DNA of 64,000 nt from Roseiarcus sp963772555. Its GTDB lineage: Bacteria > Pseudomonadota > Alphaproteobacteria > Rhizobiales > Beijerinckiaceae. The notes beneath the pieces were generated by a model, which ran no database searches, was not told the DNA's origin, and saw only the letters and a list, made by a program, of their open reading frames with translations. Location of the stretch: the NCBI GenBank assembly GCA_963772555.1, contig CAVYXQ010000001.1:124001-188000 (forward strand), given 5' to 3'. A program made the translations under genes and the position numbers. This document shows positions 44,401 through 53,557 of this stretch, one piece after another (position 1 is the first letter of the stretch; each line of letters begins with the position of its first letter).

Positions 44401-45132
44401 TCAGCCGGGGTCGCGGTCGGTTTTCTCTTCCTCCTCTGACGGAACGTAGAACCCTGAGTTTGGCTCGATCCAGCACATCCGGTCGTGCACAGCGGCGACG
44501 CCAGGGACGTTCTCAGCAATGACCTTGAGGCCAGAACGCAGACGTTCGTCGGTGATTGCGCCGTCGAAGGTGACGACGCCGTCCTTGACCTCGACGCGGA
44601 CGCTGGCGCGCGGGGCCCATCCGAGCTTATCGAGTTCCGCCTGGATCGCGGCCTTGATCTCGGTGTCGGGCTGCCGGGCGTCAGGCTGCCGGAGCGACCC
44701 GAGCAGACCCTTCAGGAGATCGGAACGCGAGATCACGCCCACAACCGCGTCGCCCCGGAGCACCGGCAGCCGCTTGACCCTGTGCTTCATCATCAGATCG
44801 ACCGCGTGGCTCAGGTCCGCGTCCTCGTCGATCGTCACCACCTTGGCGGTCATGATCTCGCCAACCTTACGCCCATGGGTATGCGCGTAAGCCTCGGCGA
44901 GCCGGCCGCCGCTCAGCATAAGCTCGAGCCAATGTGGACGCTTGCGCTCCGTGCCGATTTCGCTGCGGCGCAAGAGATCGCCCTCGCTCAAAACCCCGAC
45001 GAGCGCATGGTCCGCATCGAAGACGAGAAGGGCGCTGACATGCGACCGCAGCAGAGTTTCGACAGCCTCGGCAAGCGTCGCCGTCTCTGGAACGCCGATT
45101 GCGCCATAGGTCATTACGTCTCTGACGCGCAT
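44401..45132 (-). CDS. CBS-pair and BON-domain protein
   Basis: The 243-residue protein has two CBS motifs at about residues 1-60 and 90-145 (VRDVMTYGAIGVPETATLAEA and VGEIMTAKVVTIDEDADLSHA, with VKRLPVLRGDAVVGVISRSDLL). A BON domain follows at about 160-228 (SVRVEVKDGVVTFDGAITDE). CBS pairs bind adenine nucleotides; BON domains bind membranes or phospholipids. The combination is frequent in Hyphomicrobiales as a stress-linked protein of unknown mechanism. It stands alone. Confidence 0.92.
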   Translation of the reverse strand: MRVRDVMTYGAIGVPETATLAEAVETLLRSHVSALLVFDADHALVGVLSEGDLLRRSEIGTERKRPHWLELMLSGGRLAEAYAHTHGRKVGEIMTAKVVTIDEDADLSHAVDLMMKHRVKRLPVLRGDAVVGVISRSDLLKGLLGSLRQPDARQPDTEIKAAIQAELDKLGWAPRASVRVEVKDGVVTFDGAITDERLRSGLKVIAENVPGVAAVHDRMCWIEPNSGFYVPSEEEEKTDRDPG

Positions 45133-45245
45133 CGATGTCTCACCCGAGGCGTTGTGCTATCGCCTGCCCTGAGGCTGCGCTACCACTCTAGCCGTGCGGC
45201 GCCCGCTTGGCGATGCGGCCGAGCGTAACCGCAGCAGGCAGGACG

Positions 45246-46250
45246 ATGAGCAATCCCGTAGTTGTCGAAGCGTGGCGAGGCGGGCGGATCGAGTCCGCCC
45301 ACCGCGGCGCCGGCGCGGTCGTCGACGCGAGCGGCACGGTGGTTATGGGGTTCGGCGACGTCGAGCGCCCGGTCTATCCGCGTTCGGCGGTGAAGGCGCT
45401 GCAGGCGCTGCCGCTGGTGGAAAGCGGCGCGGCCGACCGTCTTGGATTGATCCCGAGCGAGATCGCCCTCGCCTGCGCCTCGCATTCCGGCGAGTTCGAG
45501 CATGTGGCGACCGCCCGAGCGATGCTCGCCAAGGCCGGGCGAGACGCGCATGCCCTCGAATGCGGCGCCCATTGGCCGCTCGGCGAAGCCGCTAGCCGAG
45601 CGCTTGCGCGCGCCGGCGCAACGCCCACCGCGCTGCACAACAATTGTTCGGGCAAGCACGCGGGCTTCATCTGCTTCGCCTGCGCCGAGGGGATCGAGCC
45701 TCGAGGCTACGTCGCGCCGGATCACCCGGTGCAGCGCGAGGTTACGGCGGCGCTCGCGGATGTAACCCGCGCTACGCTCAATGAAGAAACACGTGGGATC
45801 GACGGCTGCTCGATCCCGACTTACGCGATTCCGCTGCGCGCGCTGGCATTGGGGTTCGCCCGGTTTGTGACCGGGCAGGGGCTTCAGCCGCTACGGGCGA
45901 GCGCAGCCGGGCAAATCCGCGCCGCTGTTGCTGCGCATCCCTCGATCGTCGCCGGCGAGAGGCGGTTCGACACGGAGATCATCACCCTCCTCGGCGCGCG
46001 CGTCTTCAGCAAGACCGGCGCTGAAGGAACTTTATGCGCGGCGCTGCCGGACCTCGGACTTGGTCTTGCGGTCAAGGCCGACGATGGCGGAGCGCGGGCG
46101 GCGCAAGTGATGATCGCCGCGCTGATTCAGCGCCTCGGCGGATTCGACGAGGGCCCGCGCGCCAGCCTCGCCCCGTTCGTTCGGCCGCGGCTCGTCAACT
46201 GGAACGGGATCGAGGTCGGCGTCCTTCGGCCGGCCGGCCCGCTAGCCTGA
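45246..46250 (+). CDS. L-asparaginase II-family protein (Rhizobium-type)
   Basis: The 334-residue protein matches the PF06089 family typified by the thermolabile rhizobial asparaginases, unrelated to E. coli AnsB. Hallmarks are VYPRSAVKALQALPLVESGAAD (SxxK-like pair), CASHSGEFEHV, NNCSGKHAGF and GIDGCSIPTYAIPL. It releases ammonia from asparagine. ATG 45246 is chosen (GGACG upstream is modest; the frame extends further with no similarity). Its stop lies 195 bases before the acetoin-dehydrogenase-type E1 genes. Confidence 0.9.
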   Translation: MSNPVVVEAWRGGRIESAHRGAGAVVDASGTVVMGFGDVERPVYPRSAVKALQALPLVESGAADRLGLIPSEIALACASHSGEFEHVATARAMLAKAGRDAHALECGAHWPLGEAASRALARAGATPTALHNNCSGKHAGFICFACAEGIEPRGYVAPDHPVQREVTAALADVTRATLNEETRGIDGCSIPTYAIPLRALALGFARFVTGQGLQPLRASAAGQIRAAVAAHPSIVAGERRFDTEIITLLGARVFSKTGAEGTLCAALPDLGLGLAVKADDGGARAAQVMIAALIQRLGGFDEGPRASLAPFVRPRLVNWNGIEVGVLRPAGPLA

Positions 46251-46445
46251 CACTGCCAAGAGCTCGGTGCGCATGGCTTCAAGGACCCCCTGGCGTGCGT
46301 CCGCCGGCTGCGCATCGATCTCGATGGCGGGCTGGCAGGCTCCAAAGGCCGCTCAACTCGCAGTGAACCTTTGCATATTGCTTAAGACATATGTTCCGAA
46401 CTGCGCTACATCCGGATCGGAAAGCCCAAGCGGAGGTGTTTTCGT

Positions 46446-47477
46446 TTGACGTCGCATGCCAAGATCGCCCGGACCAGCTCAGATCGTCCGAAAGTTTACG
46501 ACCGGCTCTCGGCCGACGATGTTCTGGGTGCGTTGCGCCGGATGCATCGGATCCGCCGCTTCGAAGAGGCGGCGGAAGAGTCCTACATCCGCGGCCTTAG
46601 CTACGGCACGATGCATCTGTCGATCGGGCAGGAGGCCACTGCCGTCGGCGTATGCATTTCCCTCACCGACGCCGATTGCATCACTTCCACGCACCGGGGT
46701 CATGGGCATTGCATCGCCAAGGGCGCGGAGCTGACGCCGATGTTCGCTGAATTCCTCGGTCGCGAAATGGGCTATTGCCGGGGCCGCGGCGGGTCGATGC
46801 ATATCGCCGAACCTTCCAAAGGCAATCTCGGCGCCAACGGGATCGTCGGCGGCGGACTGCCGATCGCGGTCGGCGCGGCGCTCACCGCCAAGAAACGGCG
46901 GACCGGCGCAGTCGCGGTCGCCTTCTTCGGCGACGGCGCCAACAACGAAGGGGCGTTCCACGAATCGCTCAACTTCGCCGCGATATGGAAGCTGCCGGTC
47001 GTTTTCGTCTGCGAGAACAACCAATATGCGATGTCGACGGCCATCGCGCGCTCGACGGCGGTGGCGAACGTCGCCGATCGCGCCGGCGCATACGGCATGC
47101 CCGGACTGATCGTCGACGGCAACGATTTCGCCGCGGTCGCGGAGGCGTCGTTCCAGGCGGCCGACCGGGCGCGCGCCGGCGAGGGCCCGACCCTGATCGA
47201 GGCCAAGACCTATCGCACCCGCGGACATTCGCGCTCCGACCGGAATCGCTACCGGTCGCGCGAGGAGATCGAGGCCTGGAAAGCGCGCGATCCGATCCTG
47301 AGGTTCGAAACCGAGATCGTGACGCTTGGCCTCATCGCCGCCGAACGGGCGGCCGAGGTCGCCGCGGAAGTCGAACAGGAGATGGCCGAGGCGGTCGCGG
47401 CGGCGAGCGCTGCGCCATGGCCTTCGACCGACGACGTTACCCGCGATGTTTATTCGTCGACCGGGGCTCAAGGCTGA
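46446..47477 (+). CDS. acoA: Thiamine-dependent dehydrogenase E1 alpha, acetoin-dehydrogenase type
   Basis: The 343-residue protein is an E1alpha of the acetoin/pyruvate group. It shows MHRIRRFEEAAEESYIRGL, STHRGHGHCIAKGAEL, GRGGSMHI, and the TPP/Mg motif FFGDGANNEGAFHESLN. The start is a TTG at 46446 with GCGGAGGTG upstream. Its stop overlaps the acoB start by one base. The E2 that follows has an alpha/beta-hydrolase catalytic part, as in AcoC, which favours acetoin over pyruvate as substrate. The E3 partner is not in this operon. Confidence 0.85.
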   Translation: MTSHAKIARTSSDRPKVYDRLSADDVLGALRRMHRIRRFEEAAEESYIRGLSYGTMHLSIGQEATAVGVCISLTDADCITSTHRGHGHCIAKGAELTPMFAEFLGREMGYCRGRGGSMHIAEPSKGNLGANGIVGGGLPIAVGAALTAKKRRTGAVAVAFFGDGANNEGAFHESLNFAAIWKLPVVFVCENNQYAMSTAIARSTAVANVADRAGAYGMPGLIVDGNDFAAVAEASFQAADRARAGEGPTLIEAKTYRTRGHSRSDRNRYRSREEIEAWKARDPILRFETEIVTLGLIAAERAAEVAAEVEQEMAEAVAAASAAPWPSTDDVTRDVYSSTGAQG

Positions 47478-48481
47478 TGAGCCTGCGCGAACTCTCTTAC
47501 GCCGAGGCCATCCGCGAGGCGCTGGCGATCGCCCTCGACAGCGACGAGCGGGTGTTTCTGATGGGAGAAGACATCGGCGTCTACGGCGGCGCCTTCCAGG
47601 TGACCGGCGATCTCATCGAGCGCTTCGGCGAGGAACGGGTGATGGACACGCCGATCTCGGAGCTCGGCGGCGCCGGCGTCGCCGTCGGCGCCGCGCTGAC
47701 CGGCATGCGGCCGGTCTACGAATTCCAGTTCTCCGATTTCTCGATGCTGGCGATGGAGCAGATCGTCAACCAGGCGGCGAAGCTGCGCTACATGCTCGGC
47801 GGCGCGGTGCATGTGCCGGTCGTTTTTCGCATGCCGACGGGATCGGGCCTCGGCGGCGCGGCGCAGCACAGCCAGAGCATCGAGGCGTGGTACGCCCATG
47901 TCCCCGGCCTCAAAGTCGTTGAGCCGGCGACGCCTGAGGACGTCAAGGGCATGCTGCTCGCCGCCATCAGGGACCCCGATCCGGTAATCGTCTTCGAGCA
48001 CAAGCTTCTCTACAAGATGAAAGGCGCTGTTCCCGAAGGTCCATACGAGACGCCTCTGGACAAGGCGGCCGTGCGGCGGGAAGGCAGCGACCTGACCATC
48101 GTCGCGACCGGGATCATGGTCCATCGGGCGCTCGAGGCGGCGGCGATCCTCGCCAGCGACGATATCGACGCGGAGGTGATCGACCTGAGGTCGCTCCGCC
48201 CGATCGACAAGCCGGCGATCATTGCGAGCGTCAGGAAAACGGCCCGTCTGCTCGCCGTCTATGAGGGCGTGAAGACGCTGGGGATCGGGGCGGAGATTTC
48301 GGCCATCGTCGCCGAAAGCGAAGCGTTCGATTACCTCGAGGCGCCGATTTTGCGCCTCGGCGGCGCCGAGGCGCCCATCCCCTACAGTCCAGTGCTTGAG
48401 AAGGCGGCCGTTCCACAGGTCGAAGACATCGTCGCCGCAGCGCGGCGCCTTGCGCGTTTCGAGGTAGCTAGGGAGTTCGAC
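47477..48481 (+). CDS. acoB: Thiamine-dependent dehydrogenase E1 beta (reads on into E2)
   Basis: The frame from ATG 47477 has a full E1beta: YAEAIREALAIALDSDERVF, GEDIGVYGGAFQVT, PISELGGAGVAVGAAL, SGLGGAAQHSQSIEAWY and DLRSLRPIDKPAI, ending near AAARRLARF after 335 codons. No stop separates it from the lipoyl domain of the E2 gene. Stops do occur there in both other frames (TAG in GAGGTAGCTAG at 48461-48471). A TTG at 48482 with AGGGAG upstream looks like the original E2 start. It is either a genuine E1beta-E2 fusion or a lost stop. Confidence 0.85.
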
Positions 48482-49735
48482 TTGGCGCACGAAATCGTCA
48501 TGCCGCGCGTTGACATGGACATGACGAGCGGGCGGATGGGCCGCTGGCATGCGGCCGAAGGCGCCCGGGTGGTCAAGGGCGAGACCCTGTTCGAGATCGA
48601 AACCGATAAGGCGGCGATGGAGATCGACGCGCCGGCTTCGGGCGTGCTGCGCTTCGTCGCCGCCGCCGAGGGCGACGTGCTGCCGGTCGGCGCCTGCATC
48701 GGCTGGATCGTCGCCGACGGCGAGGAGTTTCTTGCCCCGGAGGCGAACGTGGGCGCGACGGCCGCGCCGCGCCCTTCAGTCCTGGCGTCTGCCGCTGCGA
48801 AAGACGCCGCTTACGCCAACGCCGCGTTCGGCTTGCGCGCGACCCCGGCTGCGCGCAGGGCGGCGCGCGAGCGCGGCTTGCGTCTGTCGGACGCCAGGGG
48901 CACGGGGCCTGGCGGGCGCATTCAGCTCCGCGACCTCGAGGAGCCCCGCGCCGCAGCGCCCGTCCGAGACGGTCCATCGCGAGTGGTTCAGGCGCGGGGC
49001 GGGCGCGCCGATCGTGTTCATTCACGGGTTTTGCGCCGACCTCAACGCCTGGCGCCCGCTCTCCCGTCTCCTGCCCGAGACGCAGGCGGCGCTGGCGATC
49101 GACCTTCCCGGCCATGGGCTTTCGCCCTTGGGCGAGGAAGCGAGTTTCGAGACGCTGGTCGAGGCGGCGCGCGCGGCGCTGATCGAAGAGGGCGCGGCTG
49201 AGGCGCATCTCGTCGGCCATTCGCTGGGCGGCGCTGTGGCGGCGGCGCTGTCGCGAACCTCCGGGGTCAAGGCTTTGTCGCTCCTGCTGATCGCGCCCGC
49301 CGGCCTCGGCGAAGAGACAAATGCGGCGTTCTTCGATGGATTCTTGCAGGCCGACACCGAGGCGAGCCTGACGCGCCTGGCTCAAGCTGCTGGTCAGCGA
49401 TCCAGCGTCCTTGGGATCGGCGATGGCGCCCGCCACGCTTCGGCAAAGGGCGGAGGCGCCGATCGTCGCGGCCCAGCGCCGCCTCGCCAAGGCGCTGTTC
49501 GCCAATGGCCGGCAGGCCGTCGACATTCGCGATTGTCTCGCCGCGCCCGAGATTCCGGTGAAGGTCGTCTTCGGCGGCGAGGACCGCATCGTCGCCGGCT
49601 CGCCACGCCGAAAACCTGAGCGGCCTCATCGCGCTGCATCGGTTCCCGAAGGTCGGTCACATGCCGCATTTCGAGGCGCGGCGCGAAGTCGCCAGGCTGG
49701 TCGGGGAACTGGTGAGGGCGGGTTCGGCCCCCTAG
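48482..49735 (+). pseudogene. acoC: Acetoin-dehydrogenase E2 (lipoyl + PSBD + alpha/beta hydrolase), three frameshifts
   Basis: The lipoyl domain begins AHEIVMPRVDMDMTSGRMG with the lysine in ETDKAAMEI. A peripheral subunit-binding domain follows (TPAARRAARERGLRLSD). The hydrolase part is spread over three frames: APIVFIHGFCADLNAWRPL and VGHSLGGAVAAAL in one; LKLLVSDPASLGSAMAPATL to VVFGGEDRIVAG in the next; HAENLSGLIALHRFPKVGHMPHFEA in the last, ending at 49735. Breaks lie near 48965, 49375 and 49600. The build is that of AcoC, whose hydrolase-like domain transfers the acyl group. Three lesions in 1.2 kb argue for decay or locally poor sequence. Confidence 0.82.
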
Positions 49736-49739
49736 CGGG

Positions 49740-50010
49740 GCCGTCCTGTTATTCGCTGTTATTCCCTGCGCAACACGAAAAGGCGTCTTTCCGGAGCGCC
49801 CTGGAGCCATGAAAATGGAGCTCTTTCAATCGATTCTGCCGAGAGGCTCGCTTCGAGCGCGAGGAGCGGAACAGGGAAATTCAATTCCCTGCTCGAGGGG
49901 GAAACAGGGAATTTGCGCGCGTCGGAGAATCAAGAGCCATCGCTGCGGCGACGAGTCTCATCAATTTTGCTAACATAAGAATATAACTATAGGAGATAAA
50001 AGGACAATGT
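49740..50010. repeat. Intergenic repeat zone with AACAGGGAA motifs, AT-rich tail
   Basis: Between acoC and the ParB-like gene, GTTATTCCCTG occurs at 49758-49768, AACAGGGAA at 49870-49878 and 49903-49911, and TTCCCTG at 49885-49891. These are the same words, in both orientations, as in the zone after lpdA. From about 49960 to 50040 the DNA is strongly AT-rich for this genome. No gene is supported. It marks the left edge of the accessory region. Confidence 0.45.
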
Positions 50011-50116
50011 CAAGTTTGTTCCTATTTTATTCTTGATTGCGGCTTGGACGTCCGGGTAATATGCGCCAGGTTTTCCTCAGAGGATGGCTTCTCCTTAACC
50101 GAAGCCAACGGCGCCC

Positions 50117-50566
50117 ATGACAATCGAACACCCGACCGGGCGGATCGCCGTCCGCTGGCTGCCCGTCGAGGATCTCAAACCCGATCCGCGAAACGCGCGC
50201 ATTCATTCCGAGCGGCAGGTCGCCAGGATCGCCGACAGCATCGCGGCGTTCGGCTTCAACGTCCCGGTGCTCGTCGACCGCGAGGGCCAAGTCGTCGCGG
50301 GCCACGCGCGGCTGCTGGCCGCCAGGCGCCTGGGGCTCAAGGAAGTCCCGACGATCACGCTCGACCACCTCGATGAGGCCGGGCGGCGCGCCTTCATGCT
50401 CGCCGACAACCGGCTCGGCGAGCTCGCCTCGTGGGATCGCCCGCGGCTCGCCCTCGAGCTGAGCGAGCTGGAAAGTCTCGACCTCGACTTCGCGCTGTCG
50501 ACGACCGGCTTCGAGCTCGGCGAGATCGACCTGCGGATCGGAGAGGCTCGAAGACGCGGTCGATGA
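50117..50566 (+). CDS. ParB/Srx-domain protein (N-terminal part of a former ParB-methyltransferase)
   Basis: The 149-residue product is a ParB-like nuclease fold domain: VEDLKPDPRNARIHSERQVA, then IAAFGFNVPVLVDREGQVVAGHARLLAA with the GxxRxxA-type box, and EVPTITLDHL. In phage and island genes of this class the domain is followed by a DNA methylase in the same protein. Here a stop comes at 50564-50566 after an ARRRGR tail; the continuation is found out of frame downstream without the methylase core. It precedes a DUF5681 and a terminase gene. Confidence 0.82.
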   Translation: MTIEHPTGRIAVRWLPVEDLKPDPRNARIHSERQVARIADSIAAFGFNVPVLVDREGQVVAGHARLLAARRLGLKEVPTITLDHLDEAGRRAFMLADNRLGELASWDRPRLALELSELESLDLDFALSTTGFELGEIDLRIGEARRRGR

Positions 50567-50879
50567 CCGCGTCGGACGCGATCAACCATCGCGTCGCCAG
50601 GGGCGCGATGAACGGGCGCGTCCACAGGGACGCGATCGACGACCGCGATCGCGCGCGCCGGTGGCGCGGGCGGGCGACGCCTGGACGCTCGGGTCCCATC
50701 GTCTCCTTTGCGGAGAGGGCGCCGAGCCCGAATTTTTCGCCATCGACGCCGGCATCCGCCGCTGGCAGGCGCTCGCCGGCGAAAGCGCCCGCCTCCATCC
50801 GACCGGAGAGACGTTCGCTCACGCCGCCCGGGCCAGGGCTCGCTCGAAACGGCTGGACGATGGAGGCGCCGCCGCATGA
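50547..50879 (+). pseudogene. C-terminal remnant of a ParB-type DNA methyltransferase
   Basis: In frame 3 from 50547 the sequence reads LEDAVDDRVGRD, an Arg-rich low-complexity stretch, then RAGDAWTLGSHRLLCGEG and AGIRRWQALAGESARLHPTGETF. In intact family members the GDLWxLGxHRLLCGD motif opens the methylase domain and the RRWQxxTG...GETF motif closes the protein. Here they are adjacent, so about 200 residues with SAM and catalytic motifs have been deleted. A 1-nt shift also separates it from the ParB domain. Stop TGA overlaps the DUF5681 start. Confidence 0.68.
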
Positions 50880-51307
50880 GGCCGCCGCTCTTCGCCCCCG
50901 ACCCATCCCCCGGCGACGCCTCTCCCGCGGGAGAGGCTGGCGACGAGCCGGTCGGCTACGGCCGGCCGCCCCGGGCCGCCCGGTTCCTGCCCGGCCGGTC
51001 CGGCAACCCGCGCGGGCGGCCGAGCCGCGCGCGCGTTCTCGGCGCGCTCTTGGCGCGAGCCCTCGATGAGACGGTCGAGGCCAAGGAAAGCGGCGGCCGG
51101 CGGCGGACGATCACCAAGCTCGAGGCGGCGGTGACGCAGCTCGTCAATCGCGCGGCGACCGGCGACCAGCGGGCGACCCTGCTCGTCTTCTCGATGCTGC
51201 ACGACGATGCGGCCCGCCCGAAGCCTCCGGCGCCCGAGCGCGACCGCGAGGCCGACGACCTCATCGTCGCCGAAATCGTCCGCCGCCTGTCGCAGCCCCA
51301 GGAATGA
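50876..51307 (+). CDS. DUF5681-domain protein
   Basis: The 143-residue protein has the DUF5681 signature VGYGRPPRAARFLPGRSGNPRGRPS in its first third, followed by an alpha-helical Ala/Arg-rich part (TITKLEAAVTQLVNRAATGDQRATLLVF). Genes of this type sit directly before terminase-like genes in alphaproteobacterial islands and may act as the small terminase-like subunit; that role is inference. The ATG overlaps the stop of the methyltransferase remnant by four bases. Confidence 0.8.
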   Translation: MRPPLFAPDPSPGDASPAGEAGDEPVGYGRPPRAARFLPGRSGNPRGRPSRARVLGALLARALDETVEAKESGGRRRTITKLEAAVTQLVNRAATGDQRATLLVFSMLHDDAARPKPPAPERDREADDLIVAEIVRRLSQPQE

Positions 51308-51354
51308 TCATGGCGCGATCCCGCCGGCCTCGTCCCTCGCAGGCCCCCTGCGCC

Positions 51355-51660
51355 GCTCCCGCGCGTCATTGCGACTGCAGCGACGCGATCCATTTGAACG
51401 GCGGCGGCGGCAGGAATTGCTTCGTCCCCCTCGCTTCGCCGGGGCAATCGGGCGAAGCAAAGACTCTGACGGCTCGGCGTGCTCCCGCCCCCCTTGCGGG
51501 GGCGGGCCGGGGTGGGGGGTCGCGCTGCGCTCTCCGCAGAGGGCGTCGATGAACAGCTTCCGAGGTCTGGCGCGACCCCCCTCCTTAATCCTCCCCCACA
51601 AGGGGGGAGGAGATCGCCTTCGCCCGATTGCCCCGCTCGGTTCCCCGGGGCTCTTGACCC
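51355..51660. repeat. Dispersed intergenic repeats with GC-rich hairpins
   Basis: No gene is supported in 51308-51717. CGTCATTGCGACTGCAGCGACGCGATCC (start at 51364) resembles palindromic intergenic repeats seen in Hyphomicrobiales. CCCGCCCCC and GGGGGCGGG form a 9-bp stem near 51484-51506, and TCCTCCCCC with GGGGGAGGA another at about 51591-51613. The arrangement suggests several stacked REP-like units inserted between the DUF5681 and terminase genes. Confidence 0.5.
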
Positions 51661-51717
51661 GGGGGTCGCCATGAGGGGAGGGGCTGGCGGAGGGGGCGCC
51701 GCCCGACGACAGGCTCG

Positions 51718-53181
51718 ATGAGCGCGCTCCCGCCCGCCCAGATCGACGCCGCGCTCCGGGCCGACTTCTATCTCTTCCTGGTGCGCTGCTTCGCCGACCT
51801 GCACGCCAGCCGGACGTTTTCGCCCGCCTGGCACGCCGAAGTCCTGGCGGCGAAGCTTCAGGGAGCCGGCGAGGGCAAGACGAAGCGGCTCGTCGTCAAC
51901 GTCCCGCCGCGGCACTTGAAGTCGCTCGCCGCTTCGGTCGCCTTGCCGGCCTGGCTGCTCGGCCACGACCCGGCGCTCGCCGTCGTCAGCGTCACCTACG
52001 CCCAGGACCTGTCGGAAAAATTCGCCCGCGACTGCCGGGCGGTGATGATGTCGCCATGGTACCGGGCGCTGTTTTCGACAAGGCTCGCCTCGCCCCGCGA
52101 GCCTTTGTCCGAGCTCGTGACGACCCGCGGCGGGTTCCGCCTGGCGACTTCGGTCGGCGGCGTGCTGACGGGGCGCGGCGCGGACGTGATTCTCATCGAC
52201 GATCCCATGAAGCCGGCCGACGCCATGTCCGAGAGCCGGCGCTCGGCCGCCAACGAATGGTTCGATTCCACGCTCTTTTCGCGGCTGAACGACAAGGCGA
52301 ACGGGAAAATCGTCATCGTCATGCAGCGCCTGCACGAGGACGATCTCGCCGGCCATGTCCTCAGGCAGGAAGGCTGGGAGGTCGTCTCGTTTCCGGCCAT
52401 CGCCGAGGACGATGAGCTGCACGTTGTCGAGAGGCGGTTCGGCAAGCGACCGTTTGGCCGCAAGTGCGGCGAAGCGCTCGATCCGGCGCGCGAGCCGCTC
52501 GAGACTCTCGAGCGCATTCGCGAAACGATCGGCGAATACAATTTCGCCGCCCAGTACCAGCAGCGGCCGGCGCCCGCCGGCGGCGGCATGATCAAGGCGG
52601 CCTGGTTCCGGCGCTATCGCCCGGACGAAATCCCCCCGCCCCAGGACTTGATCCGGGGGCGGGGGTTCGACCGCATCATCCAGAGCTGGGACACCGCCAA
52701 CAAGCCCTCCGAGCTTGCCGACTATTCCGTCTGCACGACCTGGGGCCTCAAGGGCCCGAACTTCCATCTCCTCGACGTCTTGCGCAAGAAACTCTCGTTT
52801 CCCGAGCTCAAGCGCGCCGTGATCGATCAGGAAGCGCGCTTTTCGCCGCAGGCGATCCTGATCGAGGACCGCGCCTCGGGGACCCAGCTCATCCAGGAGC
52901 TGATCGCCGCGGGCTGCTCGCGCGCGACGCGCTATTCGCCGGAGGGCGACAAGGTCATGCGCCTGCACGCCCAGACGGCGACGATCGAGAACGGCTTCGT
53001 CTTTCTGCCGGAAGAGGCCCCCTGGCTCGCCGACTACCTCGCCGAGCTCACGGCGTTCCCGGCGGGCCGCCACGACGACCAGGTCGACTCGACGGCCCAG
53101 GCGCTGGCCTGGAGCAAGAGGGTCCCCGCCGAACCGGGCATGATCGGCTATTGGCGGCGGCTGGCGCAGGAGGCGATGTGA
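51718..53181 (+). CDS. Phage terminase large subunit
   Basis: The 487-residue protein is a terminase motor-nuclease. The ATPase half has VNVPPRHLKSLAASVALPAW (Walker A variant of PPRHGKS), TYAQDLSEKFARDCR, and Walker B VILIDDPMKP. The nuclease half has IQSWDTANKPSELADYSVC and HDDQVDSTAQALAW with metal-binding aspartates. It packages DNA into phage or GTA-like heads. Around it are only ParB and DUF5681 genes; no portal, capsid or tail gene follows, so this is an orphan cassette. Confidence 0.93.
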   Translation: MSALPPAQIDAALRADFYLFLVRCFADLHASRTFSPAWHAEVLAAKLQGAGEGKTKRLVVNVPPRHLKSLAASVALPAWLLGHDPALAVVSVTYAQDLSEKFARDCRAVMMSPWYRALFSTRLASPREPLSELVTTRGGFRLATSVGGVLTGRGADVILIDDPMKPADAMSESRRSAANEWFDSTLFSRLNDKANGKIVIVMQRLHEDDLAGHVLRQEGWEVVSFPAIAEDDELHVVERRFGKRPFGRKCGEALDPAREPLETLERIRETIGEYNFAAQYQQRPAPAGGGMIKAAWFRRYRPDEIPPPQDLIRGRGFDRIIQSWDTANKPSELADYSVCTTWGLKGPNFHLLDVLRKKLSFPELKRAVIDQEARFSPQAILIEDRASGTQLIQELIAAGCSRATRYSPEGDKVMRLHAQTATIENGFVFLPEEAPWLADYLAELTAFPAGRHDDQVDSTAQALAWSKRVPAEPGMIGYWRRLAQEAM

Positions 53182-53261
53182 GGGGGCGGGGCGAGCAGCC
53201 GAGTGCACCGAAGCGCGAAAGAGAAGGGCCTGGACATCGCACAAAAAGGCAAATGAGTGCA

Positions 53262-53396
53262 TGTCACCGGAATCCGCGCCCTGGACGCGGCCCGGCGCGA
53301 TCGTCTCGCGCCGGATGCGGCCGTCCGGAACCACGCCCCATTCCGCCACTTGAAGCGCGGGGTCGATCAGTTCGCGCGAGTCTCGGCCTCGTTCAT
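53262..53396 (-). pseudogene. N-terminal stub of a type I restriction enzyme R subunit (hsdR)
   Basis: On the minus strand ATG 53396 reads MNEAETRA, a usual HsdR start. One frame over, the continuation is RELIDPALQVAEWGVVPDG then RIRRETIAPGRVQG, matching the N-terminal LIDPALxxAGWG region of these proteins. Similarity ends after about 45 residues near 53262. A 1-nt shift separates the two parts. The stub is too short to function. Confidence 0.5.
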
Positions 53397-53557
53397 GGGC
53401 AGTGTCTCAGTTTGAACGCGACTTGATTCGCGCAGGCGCGCCGGCGAGGGCAGCGCCCGCGCTGTTGCGGAGACGCACAGGTTTGTTTTAGCGCACCTCT
53501 TCGTAGCCTCATCCCTTCGAGATGATATTATTAGTGTGAATCCTACAACCGCGGGCT

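Noticed and set aside
51355..51660. Possible CRISPR array or terminator cluster
   Set aside because: Repeats are unequal palindromes without regular spacers and there are no cas genes; they look like REP-type intergenic units.
50956..53349. 797-codon minus-strand open frame opposite DUF5681 and terminase
   Set aside because: Composition is that of a shadow frame of the terminase, and repeats interrupt its similarity; only its first 45 codons resemble a family (hsdR stub), which is reported separately.
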